A stretch of DNA of 64,000 bases, taken from the NCBI GenBank assembly GCA_947034895.1, contig OX344763.1, positions 74,977,093 through 75,041,092 of the forward strand, read 5' to 3'. The notes beneath the pieces were generated by a model. The model made no database searches. It was not told the DNA's origin and was given only the letters and a program-made list of their open reading frames with translations. Origin of the DNA: Rhytidiadelphus loreus. Its lineage: Eukaryota; Streptophyta; Bryopsida; Hypnales; Hylocomiaceae. A program made the position numbers and the translations under genes. Shown piece after piece: positions 11,902 through 23,289 of this stretch (within the stretch, counting starts at the first letter, position 1; the number at the start of each line of letters is the position of its first letter).

Positions 11902-13888
11902 TCACATGCCCTTTCGGGCCTTCTTTGATGACGTTGCGCCCCTTGAACTCCGAGTTGCCGATTTCTGACGAATCTGCTTCGTCGGGGTGGACTTCGTCGC
12001 GGATCGCGTCCTTAGCGGACCCGGATCCATCTCCGCGTAATTCGATCCGGAAGTGGAGTTGGTTTCCGCTTTCTCCTCTTCTGACTCCAAGACCTCTTCC
12101 GGATCGCTAAGAACCTTCCGCCTGGAGGCCTTCTTCTATGTGAGGTCCATGAAGTCGATCAAGAGAGTCGGTGGAGTCCGTGGAGGCGTCTACTGTTGCA
12201 TGTGGGTGAACTCCTCCGAATGGGTCCGAGCCAGATTCTGGATGATCCCACTCCGAATTTCCACTGCTGCCGTAACTTCTGCAGAAGAAATAGGAAGGGG
12301 TGGGAATAGATTTATCGGAGTGGTCCGTGGTGTAGGAACCGGATCCGAAATCTTCCTTCCATCCGTGATTCCCTTCTGTCTTGGGGTTCCTCCGGGTGCG
12401 GGCACTAGCTGGGTCGAAGTCCGTGTGTCGAGGTTCAGTTGGGTCGCCTCCGTGAACTCTCCTCCGGGAATTTCCGGAAATATCGAGGTGTCCAACTCCA
12501 TCAACAGATCGAAGTAGCCCACCAACTGTTGCATCTCTTTCAGTGCGATCTCGATTCGTGCCTCGAAATCGACCAGGATTTTCACTACCTTGGTTCCGGA
12601 TATGTGCCTTTCTTGGCTCATTTCACTACTAGAAAACGCTGAAATTTCAACACAATTCTATTGATTTGGTCGAGTTGTTCCGGTCACTATACAACCAAAA
12701 TTTGTTGAAAGCGTTTTCTAGTAGTGTCTGGTTGTTCTAGAGCGCAGATCTGGTGATGACATCCGCCGGTGGGTCGATGAGGTCTCTGAGTTTCCGGACC
12801 AACTCTGTCGCATATGTCGCTCGCTTGTTGGCAGTGTTCATCTTTGCTTCCGCCCATGTTGCGCGGTCTCGGAGATGGTTTCGTTCAGCCTCCAAGCTCC
12901 GGATCTTGCCTTCCAGCAAACGGACCATCTCCGGATCCGGTCTGCTGTTGATTGCCTCGACGACCTCCGTTTCATCCGCCACCCCCAATGTTGTGTAGAC
13001 GTTCTGGATTAGTGTCGCCATCCGTTCGTTCGTGGCCTTCTAACTCCGCAACCAGGGGATCGTGGCCTTGAAGACGTCTTGGTCTGGTTCAGTGTTTCGG
13101 AATGGAACAGGGTCCGGAACATTGCTCTTCCCCCGTGCATCCGGATTTGTGCTTTTCCGCCGGGATTTGTGCTTATCCGGCGAGTCATGATCCGAACCCG
13201 GCTTCTCTTCCTCTTCCGATTTGGAAACATCCGGATCCTGATCCGGAGGAAGACCATATTTCAACAGGCTATCCCCCTGCCGGTAAATAATGAATTCCGG
13301 ATCGCTGAATACCTCCTGCATGTGGTACAAGTGCAGAAGGTACAAACTAATGGGACTTGACTTCTTCCCCACCAGGTTTCCGGAAAGTTTATCCACAATG
13401 GAGTGGATAATGAGTCCCCAGCTAATGAGTTGAGGAGCTGGTTGTCTTCTTTTCCCTAGGGATCCGAAAATAGTGTTTGCTACGATTATTGTAATCCGGC
13501 TAGGCTTTTCCGGATACAGGATGGGACTGAGGAACTCTAGTAGCCTTTGATCCTTAGGGTTCCGGTAGTCAGTCGCAGCGTATCCTTCCTTTGGGTTGGC
13601 CGGATTCCGGAACCTATTCGCTGCGAACTTATCGGTTCGCCCGGTCCATCCGGATCCTCTAGTAGACGCGAAGTAGACCCCTACCCACATCTCTACTATC
13701 CAAGACTTTGGACGACCCTTGACGGTTAAGTAATACTGGTTGGGAGCATCGTAAACTATCTCATCTATCATCTCCTCACACCGGATGCTCCAGGGTCTAC
13801 TCAGGAATCTGAGGCACCCCATCTCCGTCAAGTCGTTCTCTAGTTGCCGGAGGTGTTCTGGATTCTCAGGGATATCTGAACTGACCAT
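11902..13888 (-). pseudogene. gag-like protein of the CCGGA element, minus-strand copy, with in-frame TAG codons and a MITE insertion
   Basis: ATG at 13888. Order: a folded N-terminal domain (residues about 1-190, with NPKEGYAATDYRNPKDQRLLEFL and TIIVANTIFGSLG) resembling putative plant transposon proteins; an acidic and Lys/Arg-rich linker; a coiled coil (LLEGKIRSLEAERNHLRDR); then the KILVDFEARIE segment and a basic tail ending at TGA 11904-11902. The same reading frame is kept through TAG at 13042-13040, 12739-12737, 12192-12190 and 12138-12136. A 103-bp MITE (12624-12726) splits it; removing it with one 3-bp target copy restores the frame. The N-terminal domain aligns well with the copy at 19671. 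Structural gag-like role is inferred; no protease, RT or integrase was found. Confidence 0.6.
12624..12726. mobile_element. CACTA-type MITE, 103 bp
   Basis: Perfect 17-bp terminal inverted repeats: CACTACTAGAAAACGCT at the left, its reverse complement at the right end (12710-12726). CACTA elements make 3-bp target duplications; the flanks here are TTT and TCT, two of three matching. No coding capacity. It sits inside the gag-like gene and shifts its frame. Confidence 0.9.
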
Positions 13889-15204
13889 CCGGGCAGTAAT
13901 CCCCGCCTTTCACTGCACACTAGGCCCCGCCATTACTACCGACATATCCGGCACCCGTCCTAACTTCCGCCTCACCTTCCGTCCTACCTTCCAGTGCGAT
14001 CGGTACCAGCCTCCCTTTCTCTCCCTAGTACGGTCCTATCTCACCACATTTTCACTCACTAAGCGCCACACGATAAATCCGCGGGAGAAAGAGGAAGAAT
14101 GAAGGTGGTAGTGGGGATTAAGTAGTTTCGGGGTCGGTGTTCCCGTAAGTTCCCTAGCTGGAACTAGGCTCTAGGGCCTACTCGGCCAGAAGTTTCCGGT
14201 TTCCAGATTAGGGTTTGGATTTCCGGTTAGGGTTTTTGGATTCCACTGTAACCCTAATTACAGTTTAAGGTTTCCTGCAAAGACTCTATTTCCTATTTCT
14301 GGTTTTAGGCTTCCTATTCATTATCTATTACGGAAATTTTGAAAATTTCTACTCTACATTGCCACTACTATCTATTATTTTTATTTTTCTAGATGTTGCG
14401 TACTTCGACAGTAAGCCTTACATTTATACCATTTTCAGAAGAGCAAGGCATCTACAAATTTAATAGTCTATATTTTAGACAAATGCATTTGATTTCTCTT
14501 CCATTCACCCACTGCCAGTGAGGAAGAGAGATTCATTTTTTGTCCATGAGCTCATCAACTTCTTGGGTCGACCTTCTCTCATAAAGGACAAAAGTAGTCC
14601 TTGCCCCCTTTGTAGGAAAGGGCATGACAGCCCTGACCTTTATTGCATGGAGGTATAGGGCAGCCTAGCTTGCTCCCCCCATGCAAGGGGGATTGATTTA
14701 AGATGCTAGGCAAACACTATTTGCTTCACTTCCTCAAGGGTGTTTGGGAGGTGGGGCCCAAACTCCCTTTGCAAAGAAAGTCCTTGCCTGCCTGTGGCCA
14801 CTTTCCTCGAGCAAAGGAGATTATAGCTTCGTAGATCGCAAAACGTAGAATTGACTTCAAAATGAAATTTGATGCTCAGTAAACAAATGAGTTTAACAAT
14901 GGGAGATGATGAAGATGGTAATTTTTTATATATCAGTAATGATTCCATCAAGAATGCATGCTTTGGTTTAATACAAGTCTTTAAAAGACCTGAAGTCTAA
15001 ACCCAATTTATTTCCAAGGTTCATTTTTTTTAATTAAAAAAAATTATTTTCATAACATATGATATAGTGAATGATTGTATGTATTCAAAGGGTGACTAAT
15101 AATTGTAGCTATAAAATTAGTGAAAGATTTGTGCCATTGTGAAGCCAATAAATGGGAATCAATAACTGAAAATGGAAATCAAGTATGTTTTCTATCTCAT
15201 TCCA
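13889..15204. other. Leader of the CCGGA element and LTR-like debris
   Basis: 13889-14410 is the CCGGA-rich 5' non-coding part of the minus-strand element; a TTCGACA end at about 14404-14410 is a candidate terminus. 14510-14830 is G/C-richer sequence with CCCCATGCAAGGGGG and GGGCAGCC words that looks like old LTR material but has no partner in the window. 14850-15204 is AT-rich with no gene seen. Confidence 0.35.
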
Positions 15205-15640
15205 TTACCAAGGTTGTCTTGTCTAACAAGATTTCGGGTTTTTGCGTCTAATAGACATCGCATGTCAAATTGTCGAGTTGTCGAGTATGGGCATTTTTTG
15301 TTGTCGTATATGGATTTCGGATTTCCAATTTTTTTATCCCTTGGTAAAATGAACTGTCCTACATGGCTGTGACGTGGCGTGCTTCCTAAGGGGCGACCGC
15401 GGGTAGGGACAACCACGAGTAGGGGCAACCGTAGATAGAGGTGACCATAGGTAGGGGCGATCACGAGTAGGGGGGCAACCATGGGTAGGGTGACTGGAGG
15501 TCTGAAATCTAGGGTGACTGCGGGTCCATGATCCAAGGCGACTGCGGGTCTGAAATCTAGGGCGACTACGGGTCCAAAATCTAGGGTGACCGCGGGTCCA
15601 AATTCAGGGGCGACCTAACTACAAGTCTGGGGCCCCCACA
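15205..15640 (+). repeat. hAT 3' terminal block and GGGCGAC..GGGT array
   Basis: 15205-15370 contains AAGGTTGTCTTGTCTAAC and GTGACGTGGCGTG, and matches the block at 47869-48040 beyond the end of the hAT gene at 48930. 15388-15640 is an array of GGGGCGACCGCGGGTAGGG variants. The order gene end, array, GTTGTCTTGTCT block is the same in both places, so this is the 3' end of the hAT copy whose tail ends at 16122. Confidence 0.6.
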
Positions 15641-16121
15641 ACATTTTATTTTCAATATTTTTTCTTCAACCAACACATTCCACGGCAATATATAAGCATT
15701 GAATTATGTGCTCAGTACGTACCAAAGCAAATGAACTGGTGTAATGTAATGACATATCATGGGACAATCAATTCATAAGCCTAAACATAATAACTATAAA
15801 AACAAGCACAATAATCATATTAATTTAAATGTAAATGCGTACATACATAGGGATGATCTTCACAATTGAGTACGAGGACCACTCCTATTTGAAATTTCAC
15901 ACTTGTTTGCAAAAACTATGGATACCTTCATTAATCATTATCGTCAATACCAAAGTACCTCTTACAATCTTCTTGACTTTGCGAAGCCAAATGATGGACT
16001 ACACAAAATTCAAAATCTAGCTATTTCATTACAAGCTTTGGCAACAAATCTTCACTACAAGGCATTGATGTTAAATCCTTATAGTACTATTCCAAGGCCT
16101 CTACATCTATAATGCAACACA

Positions 16122-16629
16122 TTACATTGTGAAGGTAGAATCACTTTCCGCTTCATCTGCATCGGGGTTAGTCTCTTCATGTGGCCCACTACTGTCACTA
16201 GCTCCTGAGACCTTATTTTCATCATCCTCTCTGCTTGTAGGTTGAAGGATCACCTCACGTTCAACCTCAGTTCAAGTTTTGCACTTACGTTTCTAAACCA
16301 CGAACACCTTTGGCTAGCACTAATTGTTTTGTCGGCCTCGATGCATCAGTAGTTCCATTGATAATAGGGCCAGTCGGTCGCTCAAGCACCTGCTGCTCAA
16401 CATGTTGACACTCTACTCTTGCTGCAATGCTTGATGGCCAAGGGTTTCGAGTGGAATTTTGTTCTCCAATGACAAATGGATGGATAGCATGGTTTTGACG
16501 CTTGGGGTTCTGTGTCACTCTGTCCTGCGTCTTGCGGGTTCGTTTATTTCCTGATTTGGAGTGTTCACGTGATTGCCTGGATGATTCTCTAGGGCCTGAC
16601 ATCAATGAGACTAGAGTAGGTTGTGGAGC
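16122..16629 (-). pseudogene. hAT transposase C-terminal tail, distal half
   Basis: On the minus strand the sequence aligns with the far C-terminus of the hAT protein ending at 48930: PQPT, SGPxESS, MNGTTDA-like and SDSTFT motifs occur in the same order, ending at TAA 16124-16122. There are two in-frame stops around 16257-16290. Upstream it ends exactly at the border of the 16630-20272 element; the proximal half continues at 20273. Confidence 0.7.
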
Positions 16630-17928
16630 TGTCGTAGCACAAGAAAGCCAAGTTCCTTCTCTAAGACCGGAAAAGGTCCTAAAGTGACTCGTTTATCGTT
16701 CTCACAGAGATTTGTCACCAATTACTAGTAACCAGAAATCCGGACAATGATTACCACAACAACCCCAAGCAAAACTTATTCAAATCCGGTCAAGAATCTA
16801 AGCTTATCTATTTTATTTTTACTAATCCTAATTCTAGCTCTTTTCTCCTAATCTTACACTATTTGGGATATACCTTTAGTCAAAAACCGGAACCGGAAAC
16901 TGGGTAGCTAATCCAACTTCCCTGCACCCTAAGGTGTTATCTTGGTTTCCTCACAATCATAATTGGAATCAACTTTAAACTCTGAACCAAGAAGGGTCTG
17001 CGTATTGTGATTAAAGAAGCTTAAACCCTACCCTCTGAGTTTTAAAGTGTCAAGAGTGCCATTGAGAAATAAAAAGGACAACATACATACTAACACCTAA
17101 AATAGACCCGACCAAGACTTCTTCACAACTAAACCGGATTTGAATCCGGTTCAGTAGGTTACACAAAAAATCCTGAATCGAGAGATTAACTAATTACTAC
17201 AACGACAACCTACTGAGTTAGTCTAAACCCTTGGCAGAATCCGGGACGGACAAGTTAGGAAAGTGTTACCTTCCCTATGTGTATCCGGTTACTAGAGAAC
17301 CTATCCACCCGGAAACTGAAGTTGTCCGACAAATCAACAGTTGTAACTTCAATCTACTAGGACTATCTCCATTCACGGGAAACACGAACCGATTACACTA
17401 ATGGATCAGGAAATCATCATCACATGCAGACTCACTTAACAATCCAAGGATTCGGGTAAACCTAGTATCCGGGCACACTTCCTCCCTACTTATTCCTACA
17501 ATTCTACCGAACATACTCCAACAGCATTACTCATGGAAAATACACGCAGCCACCCAAATGTGAATCAGAAAAGCTGATTTGAATTGCACGATGCTAGGAA
17601 AATAAGGTATGAAAATGCACACTAACAACTAAAAATCTGGATCCTAAATAGTCTACAACCCAAGGGACTTTATAGCCCAAGGGAATCAAAATCAAAACCC
17701 AAGGGAATGACACGTGTCATTCTCCTTATCCTTTTCATCATTGACTTTCACTAAAGTCCAACAACTGCCCAAGGAAAATGGATCTCAGATCCGCTAAATC
17801 CAGATCCAAGCAAGTCCAAAAGAAATTTCCTTCTCACCTAAAAGCAACTTGGAAACTACCTTTCTACCAAAAACTTAGATTTTTAGCCGCCATCCTAACT
17901 ATTCTACTTAATTCTAAAGTTACTTCTT

Positions 17929-19671
17929 CTACCGCTTTGTTGGAGTCTTTACTGAAGTAGGGGTGCCCTTCCTTGCTGGCTGTTTCCGGGCAGAACCGGA
18001 AATATTCGAAGCCCGACGCTTCTTCATTTTGGTCTTCTGGGCCTTCAGTTTTGTCTTCGTCCATTTGGGGGCTACCAACTCTTGATCTGGATCCGAGTAG
18101 GGTTCGGACTCCTCCCCTGTTCTAGAACCGGAATCCTCCTCTTCTTCCTCTTCTTCGGTATCCAACTCAATTGGTCTTTTTTGGGATTCCGCCCTCCTCT
18201 TCGCTACTTCAGTTGGGGGGAGGGGGAAACATTGGATGTTTTGCTTTGTGGTGTTTCCTGTCCCCCTTCCTTGCCTTTAGCTTGACCTCGAGTCAGAGAT
18301 CTGGGTGTGGATGTACGCTCAGCATCAGATTCCTGCATAACACTATCTTTGGTTGGTGTGGTAATATCCACACTTCCCGGAGACTTTTCGGACTTATCCT
18401 GACCTAGTGGTGACAAATGATGACTCTCGGACCTTAGGGGTTTAGAGGGAGTACCTTCCTTCCTCTCTGTGAGTTCCAGTTTTGTTTCTGGTTTTGGAGG
18501 TTGACTGACCTCTCCCACTACTCCCCTCATCTGAACAAGTAACTCTTCCATCTGTGAATGGAAAGTAACTAGGATGCTGATGACCTTGTCTCCTAGTTTA
18601 CCTTCCCCTTCTAAGACTTTCCTGCTTCTTCTCACTCAACTCCTTCTTTAGGGCAATCACCTCATCCATCAGTCCTGTAATTTCCGCCTTTCCGACCCTT
18701 CCCTCAGTGTCCTAAATGAGATTCTGGACCTGTTCCTTGCATTGACTTATAGGAATGTCTCCTAACAACCTACACACCCGTATTATGGTACCCCTCTCTT
18801 TCTTGTGTCTCTCCCTAACTTGGGTGAGATTCTTGATGACTGTCTTAGGAGGATCACTTTCCCAGACTAGGTCTCTTTCTTCTCTTTTCTCTCTCTGTCT
18901 CTCTTATCTTTCCCGTTGTTCCGGTTTTCCCTTGCCGGTATCCCTGAAAGACTCTTCCTTTCTCTCCATGTCTTCTCCCTCTAAATCTAGCTTCATACCA
19001 TGGGCTAGTTTTACTTCCTGAATCTTATACTCATGTCGCTCTTGTACCCTCATACAATCATGTGCGTGGTATAAGTGGAAGAGAAATGGGGAAAGACTAG
19101 ACGGTTTAGTTTTTCCGATTGACCTACAGAGTTTCTCTACGTGATCCCACAACATTAGATTCCAGTCAACTTTCCGGTCTCCGGACAGAGCACCGAAAAT
19201 TGTATTATCCAAGGTTATGGTGAGCTGGGTTCCCTTGTCCGGATTGAGAATGGGAACTAAAAACTCTAGTACCCTTCTCTCTCGGTCGTTCTTGCACTCG
19301 CTCACTATGTACCCATCCTTAGGTTGAAGAGGGTTCAAGAACTTACCCACCGTATACTTGTTTATCCTTGAAGTTGGTCCTTCTCCTCCCTTAGTAAACC
19401 TGTAAACTTCCCGCCAAATTGCCGGGGTCCACTTGTTCGGAACAACCCTCATGGTCTTCTTCCACTCATTCGACTGCGGATGCAGCACCTCCCGCACCAT
19501 CACCTCGTCTTTGAAGTTCCACGGTCACTCTAGCAATCTGGTGTAGCCTAGCTGGCTCAAATCTTCTAACAGATCCACCCGCTCCTCTGCATCATCTAGA
19601 ATCACTGGACTGATGTTCTTCAATGACACCTTCATGGTCGCAGTCTCCTCCTCGAACTCACTTCTGGTCAT
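17929..19671 (-). pseudogene. gag-like protein of the nested element, decayed
   Basis: ATG at 19671 (MTRSEFEEE). The N-terminal domain has GKFLNPLQPKDGYIVSE and TITLDNTIFGAL, aligning along its length with the copy at 13888. A TGA at 19527-19525 stands where the paralog has Arg in FLSRPW. A TAA at 18906-18904 and a TAG near 18718 interrupt the coiled-coil part. Frameshifts occur near 18600-18635 and again around 18175-18235 in G- or A-runs. The C-terminal part is acidic, then basic, ending at TAG 17931-17929. Confidence 0.6.
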
Positions 19672-20266
19672 AGTGGCTTCCTTTCCTTACTCCGAGAGCC
19701 CTTATAATAGTCTCTCATAGCGCCCACTAGTTTTGCCACTAAAACTGAACTGAAACGGAAACTATGTTGGGAAAACCGGAAACTACTATGCACAAGAGGA
19801 ATAGAAAACACCAACAGTGAAAATCAGAAATGGGCATAGGAACCCTAAACGGCCTGACTTAAACTCTCTGTTCAGGAATTCCTCCTATTTCCTACCGTTT
19901 TATCCTACCATTCTTGTTTGTTGCCCATTAATCTGACCGTTCCCTAATTGTCGGGTACCAATGATGTGTCCTAATTAACTCTAGTTGGCTCCCGATATTC
20001 TACTCATAGTCTCCGTTTCTAATAATTCCCAGTTCCGGTCCCAATTTAGATTTCCTGATGCATTTGGTAATTCGGTTCCGGTTCTAGTGCAAGAAAATTA
20101 ATTTCCTGCTTAACCACTTTATCAATTTACGGATTCCCTATCTTCCGGTTTCAAATACTATGCTATATACCTACTTAAGTCTAAGGAAATCGACAATTTA
20201 TAAAGAAAAAAAGAAAAAAAGAAACCCTATTACATAGTATCTAAGCTAATCTTGACTTTTTGGATC
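19672..20266 (-). other. 5' leader of the nested element
   Basis: About 600 bp between the element terminus and the gag-like ATG, with CCGGA words and AT-rich patches (AAAAAAAGAAAAAAAGAAA near 20205). No gene seen. Confidence 0.4.
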
Positions 20267-20272
20267 ACGACA

Positions 20273-20850
20273 AGAGCTGAGCCATGCACTCCTTCATCAA
20301 CGATCTGTCGTACATCATTATGTGTCGGCGACCTTGTTAGAGGAGTTGGTACAATCCTCGATGTTGTGGCAATGTCTACACTTGTAGGGCGATTGGACCC
20401 ATGGGTACGGGTCTCGTTAAATACCACTTGCAATGGTGCATCTGAATCATTCACTCTAGCTTCTATTGCAACGTTGTTGGACGGTGCTAAACTTGGACAA
20501 ATTGCAGGTACTTCTTTAATATGTGACACCTCTTCTTGCCTTTCACCCTATATATTAACTCATGCATCACTTCGGAGGTTCATTGGCATACTAGGGGGCA
20601 AATATGTGGCAATTGGAGACCTTACAAGCTCCACTTCATCTGCCACTAGAATATCTACACCTTCATTGTTGTCATTATGAGTTCTTTTCCTTGTTGGGTA
20701 TGAATTGATTACCAGAAATGCATCCCAAGTGGACACATGAGGGGCTTCGTCTCTATGTTGGTGCTCCGCCTTTGGAGAGCTGCGTCCATCATCATCATCC
20801 ACAAATGTATTGTGGTATCGTCCTCGTGGAGGAGGGGAATGCTGGTACGT
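20273..20850 (-). pseudogene. hAT transposase C-terminal tail, proximal half
   Basis: Minus-strand frame with HSPPPRGRYHNTF, NNEGVDI, RSPIATYLPPSMPMNLRS and ending VHGSA, parallel to the tail of the hAT protein at 50.0-49.4 kb. Two in-frame stops (TGA and TAG, about 20547-20562) keep the frame. The 5' side ends at the GAGCGGGG repeat; the rest of the transposase is absent here. Confidence 0.7.
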
Positions 20851-21250
20851 GAGCGGGGAGCGGGGATTGGTGAGTGGGAAGGGACCATTTTGGAATTTCT
20901 GATCAAAAAAATTGAAAAAAATGGATGATAATTGAAACAAAAGTTTAGAAAAAAATCTATGAAAGTTAAAAAAGGAATACATAGAAGGGTCAGTAAAATG
21001 GATGAGATTTAAGGCAAAAGTTTTGGGTTTAGGGTTGAAGGAAAACTAATGAAAGTGCTTAAAAAAATGGATGCATGAAGTTTAAAGAAACTGATGAAAG
21101 TGGATGAAAAAAATGAATGAATGTAGATGATGAAAGTGGATGAAAAAAATGGATGAATGTAGATGATGAAAGTGGATGGAAAACATGGATGTAACTCGGG
21201 GAAGTGGATGAAAATAATGGATGATATTGGATGCATGAAATCAATGTAGG
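20846..21250 (+). repeat. GAGCGGGG-headed, ATGGATG-rich repeat, copy 2
   Basis: Head ACGTGAGCGGGGAGCGGGG at 20845, then AT-rich sequence packed with GATGAAAGTGGATG units, including a near-tandem pair at 21080-21180. Same family as 6745-7020 and 39870-40240. It abuts the broken hAT copy. Confidence 0.55.
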
Positions 21251-21789
21251 GTCTTCTAACGAGATTAAAAACATGCATAAGTGACGCTAAATAATACAAA
21301 GAAAATCACAGAGAATTCCTCCGTGACGAAAAGCATACACTATAATCATGAATAGCACGCTGTAAAAGGTCCAACAGGAACTCCATGTCCAACAGAGAAC
21401 TGTGTGTAGAGAATGAAGGCTACATTGTAAGAAAACACCTCGTAGGACTATACAATACATGCCCTTGGAATTTATTAAATAGGTGGGTTTTTAAACCCGA
21501 ACTACATGTCTTGGAACTTCCAAGATTCAACAAATTTCAAAAGATTTGAATATAAGTACACTACAGAATTGAATACGTCTTGAAATCTTTAAGCTCACCA
21601 TGTTATAACATTCATCATACACTTTCTTCGCCATATATCGATATTGGCTATTATTACTCTTGAACTAATGAATTGAAGAAGAGATAGATCACAAAACAAA
21701 TTTTGTGCAAAATTTTTGGAAACAAAGTCCAAATCAAGCGAGTTGGGATCAATATCGAACTATAATTCAAAAATTCAAAAGCTGTAATG
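21251..21789. other. AT-rich stretch, no gene seen
   Basis: No supportable open frame or repeat. Confidence 0.35.
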
Positions 21790-22560
21790 GACAATTCCAT
21801 CATTTGGCTGAAGAAAATGCACGATGAATTTTAGAAGATGGTGTTCTTGTATGATATTTTTCCTCTCTAGCAGCATATGTAACTTATACAGTCGGTTTGT
21901 AAGCTGGAAGCGGACCAACAACCTGGACAAGCAAGTAACGTGAATAAGCATTGCTAGGAATACATTGATGTACATGTAATTGAGCTTCAGTTATTCCATA
22001 CTAAACTGCTGTATTTGGATCCTACTTCAAGATCGTACTGTGCAATACCAAGTAATTGAAGACCAAGGCAAGTATTTAGCAAATGGGGTGTATAACTCAC
22101 AAGGGGGGAAATATCCGGGTGTATCTCTGTACCGTATAGCAGTAGCAAAATCATTGTAGTTGGGCATACAAAGACCTATGCTTTGGCAGGCCCTATGCAA
22201 CTGAGACATTGTTGGAACACTGCTCCGCCTACACAAACATGAAAACGAAATGTTACATAATAAGATGTATACATTGTGAACGTAGTCGGCTTCACGAGAA
22301 TCAAGAAAAAGGTGACATACTGGTTAACGAGGACTTCAAAAAACATACAATGGATATGTGGTGTCGTCTAGAACTCTAGATATATAGTCTGGACACCAGG
22401 TCACACAAATTCTATCGACAAACTACAGGCAATCAGTCCCTGCGGATCTATCAGAGCTTTAAAGATAACCTTATCATTTGAAGAAGCTACAACATTGCAA
22501 CACGTGGCACGAGGAGCATTGATGCAGGGACCCACATTCACCGAGAACAAGAATAATGAA
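21790..22560 (-). pseudogene. Possible second methylase-like gene remnant
   Basis: On the minus strand about 22550-22430 reads APRATCCNVVASSNDKVIFK and then ALIDP, resembling ACRATGRHILAFEEDTSIFE followed by ALIKP in the methyltransferase domain of the gene at 24757-32216. A later open piece (22236-22050), after an acceptor-like GTGTAG and before a donor-like CTTGGTATTG, reads PTMSQLHRACQSIGLCMPNY and then NDFATAIRYRD. Another open piece lies at 21913-21786. Stops lie between them. Exon order matches a 3' end of such a gene, but similarity is short and the call is tentative. Confidence 0.3.
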
Positions 22561-22640
22561 AATTGAAGTGAAGGTTACAGTGCTATTTGAAGAAAGCGAT
22601 ATGCAAGAAGAAAACCGGAAAATACAATGCAATATTGTAA

Positions 22641-23289
22641 TCAATAAGAAACTATAGCAGAATAGAATCGTCGGATCCTAACCGCGCATGTCGAACTTGC
22701 AGGATTTATCGACCCGATTCATTAGAAATTTCAAAAGATTTATTCTCTTTACTGTAATCAATAAGAAATTGTGGCAGAATAGAATCGTCGGCTCCTAACC
22801 GCGCAAGGCGAACTTGCAGGATTTATCGACCCGAGTCATTAGAAATTTCAGAAGATTTATTGTCTTTACTGTAGTCAATAAGAAACTGTAGCAGAATAGA
22901 ATCGTCGGATCCTAACCGCGCAATGGAACCGCGCATGTCGAACTTGCAGGATTTATTGACTCGAGTCATTAGAAATTTCAGAAGATTTATTCTCTTTACT
23001 GTAATCAATAAGAAATTGTGGCAGAATAGAATCGTCGGCTCCTAACCGCGCAAGGCGAACTTGTAGGATTTATCGACCCGAGTCATTAGAAATTTCAGAA
23101 GATTTATTGTCTTTACTGTAGTCAATAAGAAACTGTAGCAAAATAGAATCGTCGGATCCTAACCGCGCAATGGAACCGCGCATGTCGAACTTGCAGGATT
23201 TATTGACTCGAGTCATTAGAAATTTCAGAAGATTTATTGTCTTTACTGTAATCAATAAGAAATTGTAGCAAAATAGAATCGTTGGCTTC
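22641..23289 (-). repeat. Satellite of 117/130-bp units with a 247-bp higher-order period
   Basis: The word TCAATAAGAAA recurs at 22641, 22758, 22875, 23005, 23122 and 23252, spacing 117, 117, 130, 117, 130. The 13-bp difference is an extra AATGGAACCGCGC-like piece in every second unit, so 22758-23004 and 23005-23251 are near-identical 247-bp blocks. Each unit has AGAATAGAATCGTCGG and AACTTGCAGGATTTAT. Confidence 0.85.

Larger units (their letters stand above)
16630..20272 (-). mobile_element. 3,643-bp CCGGA-family element inserted in a hAT copy
   Basis: Ends are TGTCGT (16630) and ACGACA (20267-20272), a perfect 6-bp inverted pair of the TG..CA type. The flanks GGAGC (16625-16629) and AGAGC (20273-20277) form a 5-bp target duplication with one mismatch. 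Joining the flanks rebuilds the hAT reading VHGSA/PQPT found intact at 49.4 kb. The element carries one gag-like gene on the minus strand and a TATA-like GCTATAAAG downstream of it. No long terminal repeats were found by eye, so class is uncertain: gag-only retroelement derivative, solo long LTR carrying an ORF, or a DNA element with TGT..ACA ends. Confidence 0.8.

Noticed and set aside
12053..13360. Plus-strand open frames opposite the gag-like gene
   Set aside because: They are antisense to a conserved reading with a paralog at 17929-19671; only the minus frame aligns.
8196..14410. One single element from TGTCG (8196) to TTCGACA (14410)
   Set aside because: Flanks ACATG and GTAAG do not match as a target duplication, and gag-like genes inside face in opposite directions.
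16630..20272. Simple LTR retrotransposon with two LTRs
   Set aside because: The first about 100 bases of the left end were compared by eye with the right end and inner sequence; no direct repeat was found, so the class is left open.
22641..23289. CRISPR-like array
   Set aside because: Units are contiguous with no unique spacers between identical short repeats, and the genome is a plant's.
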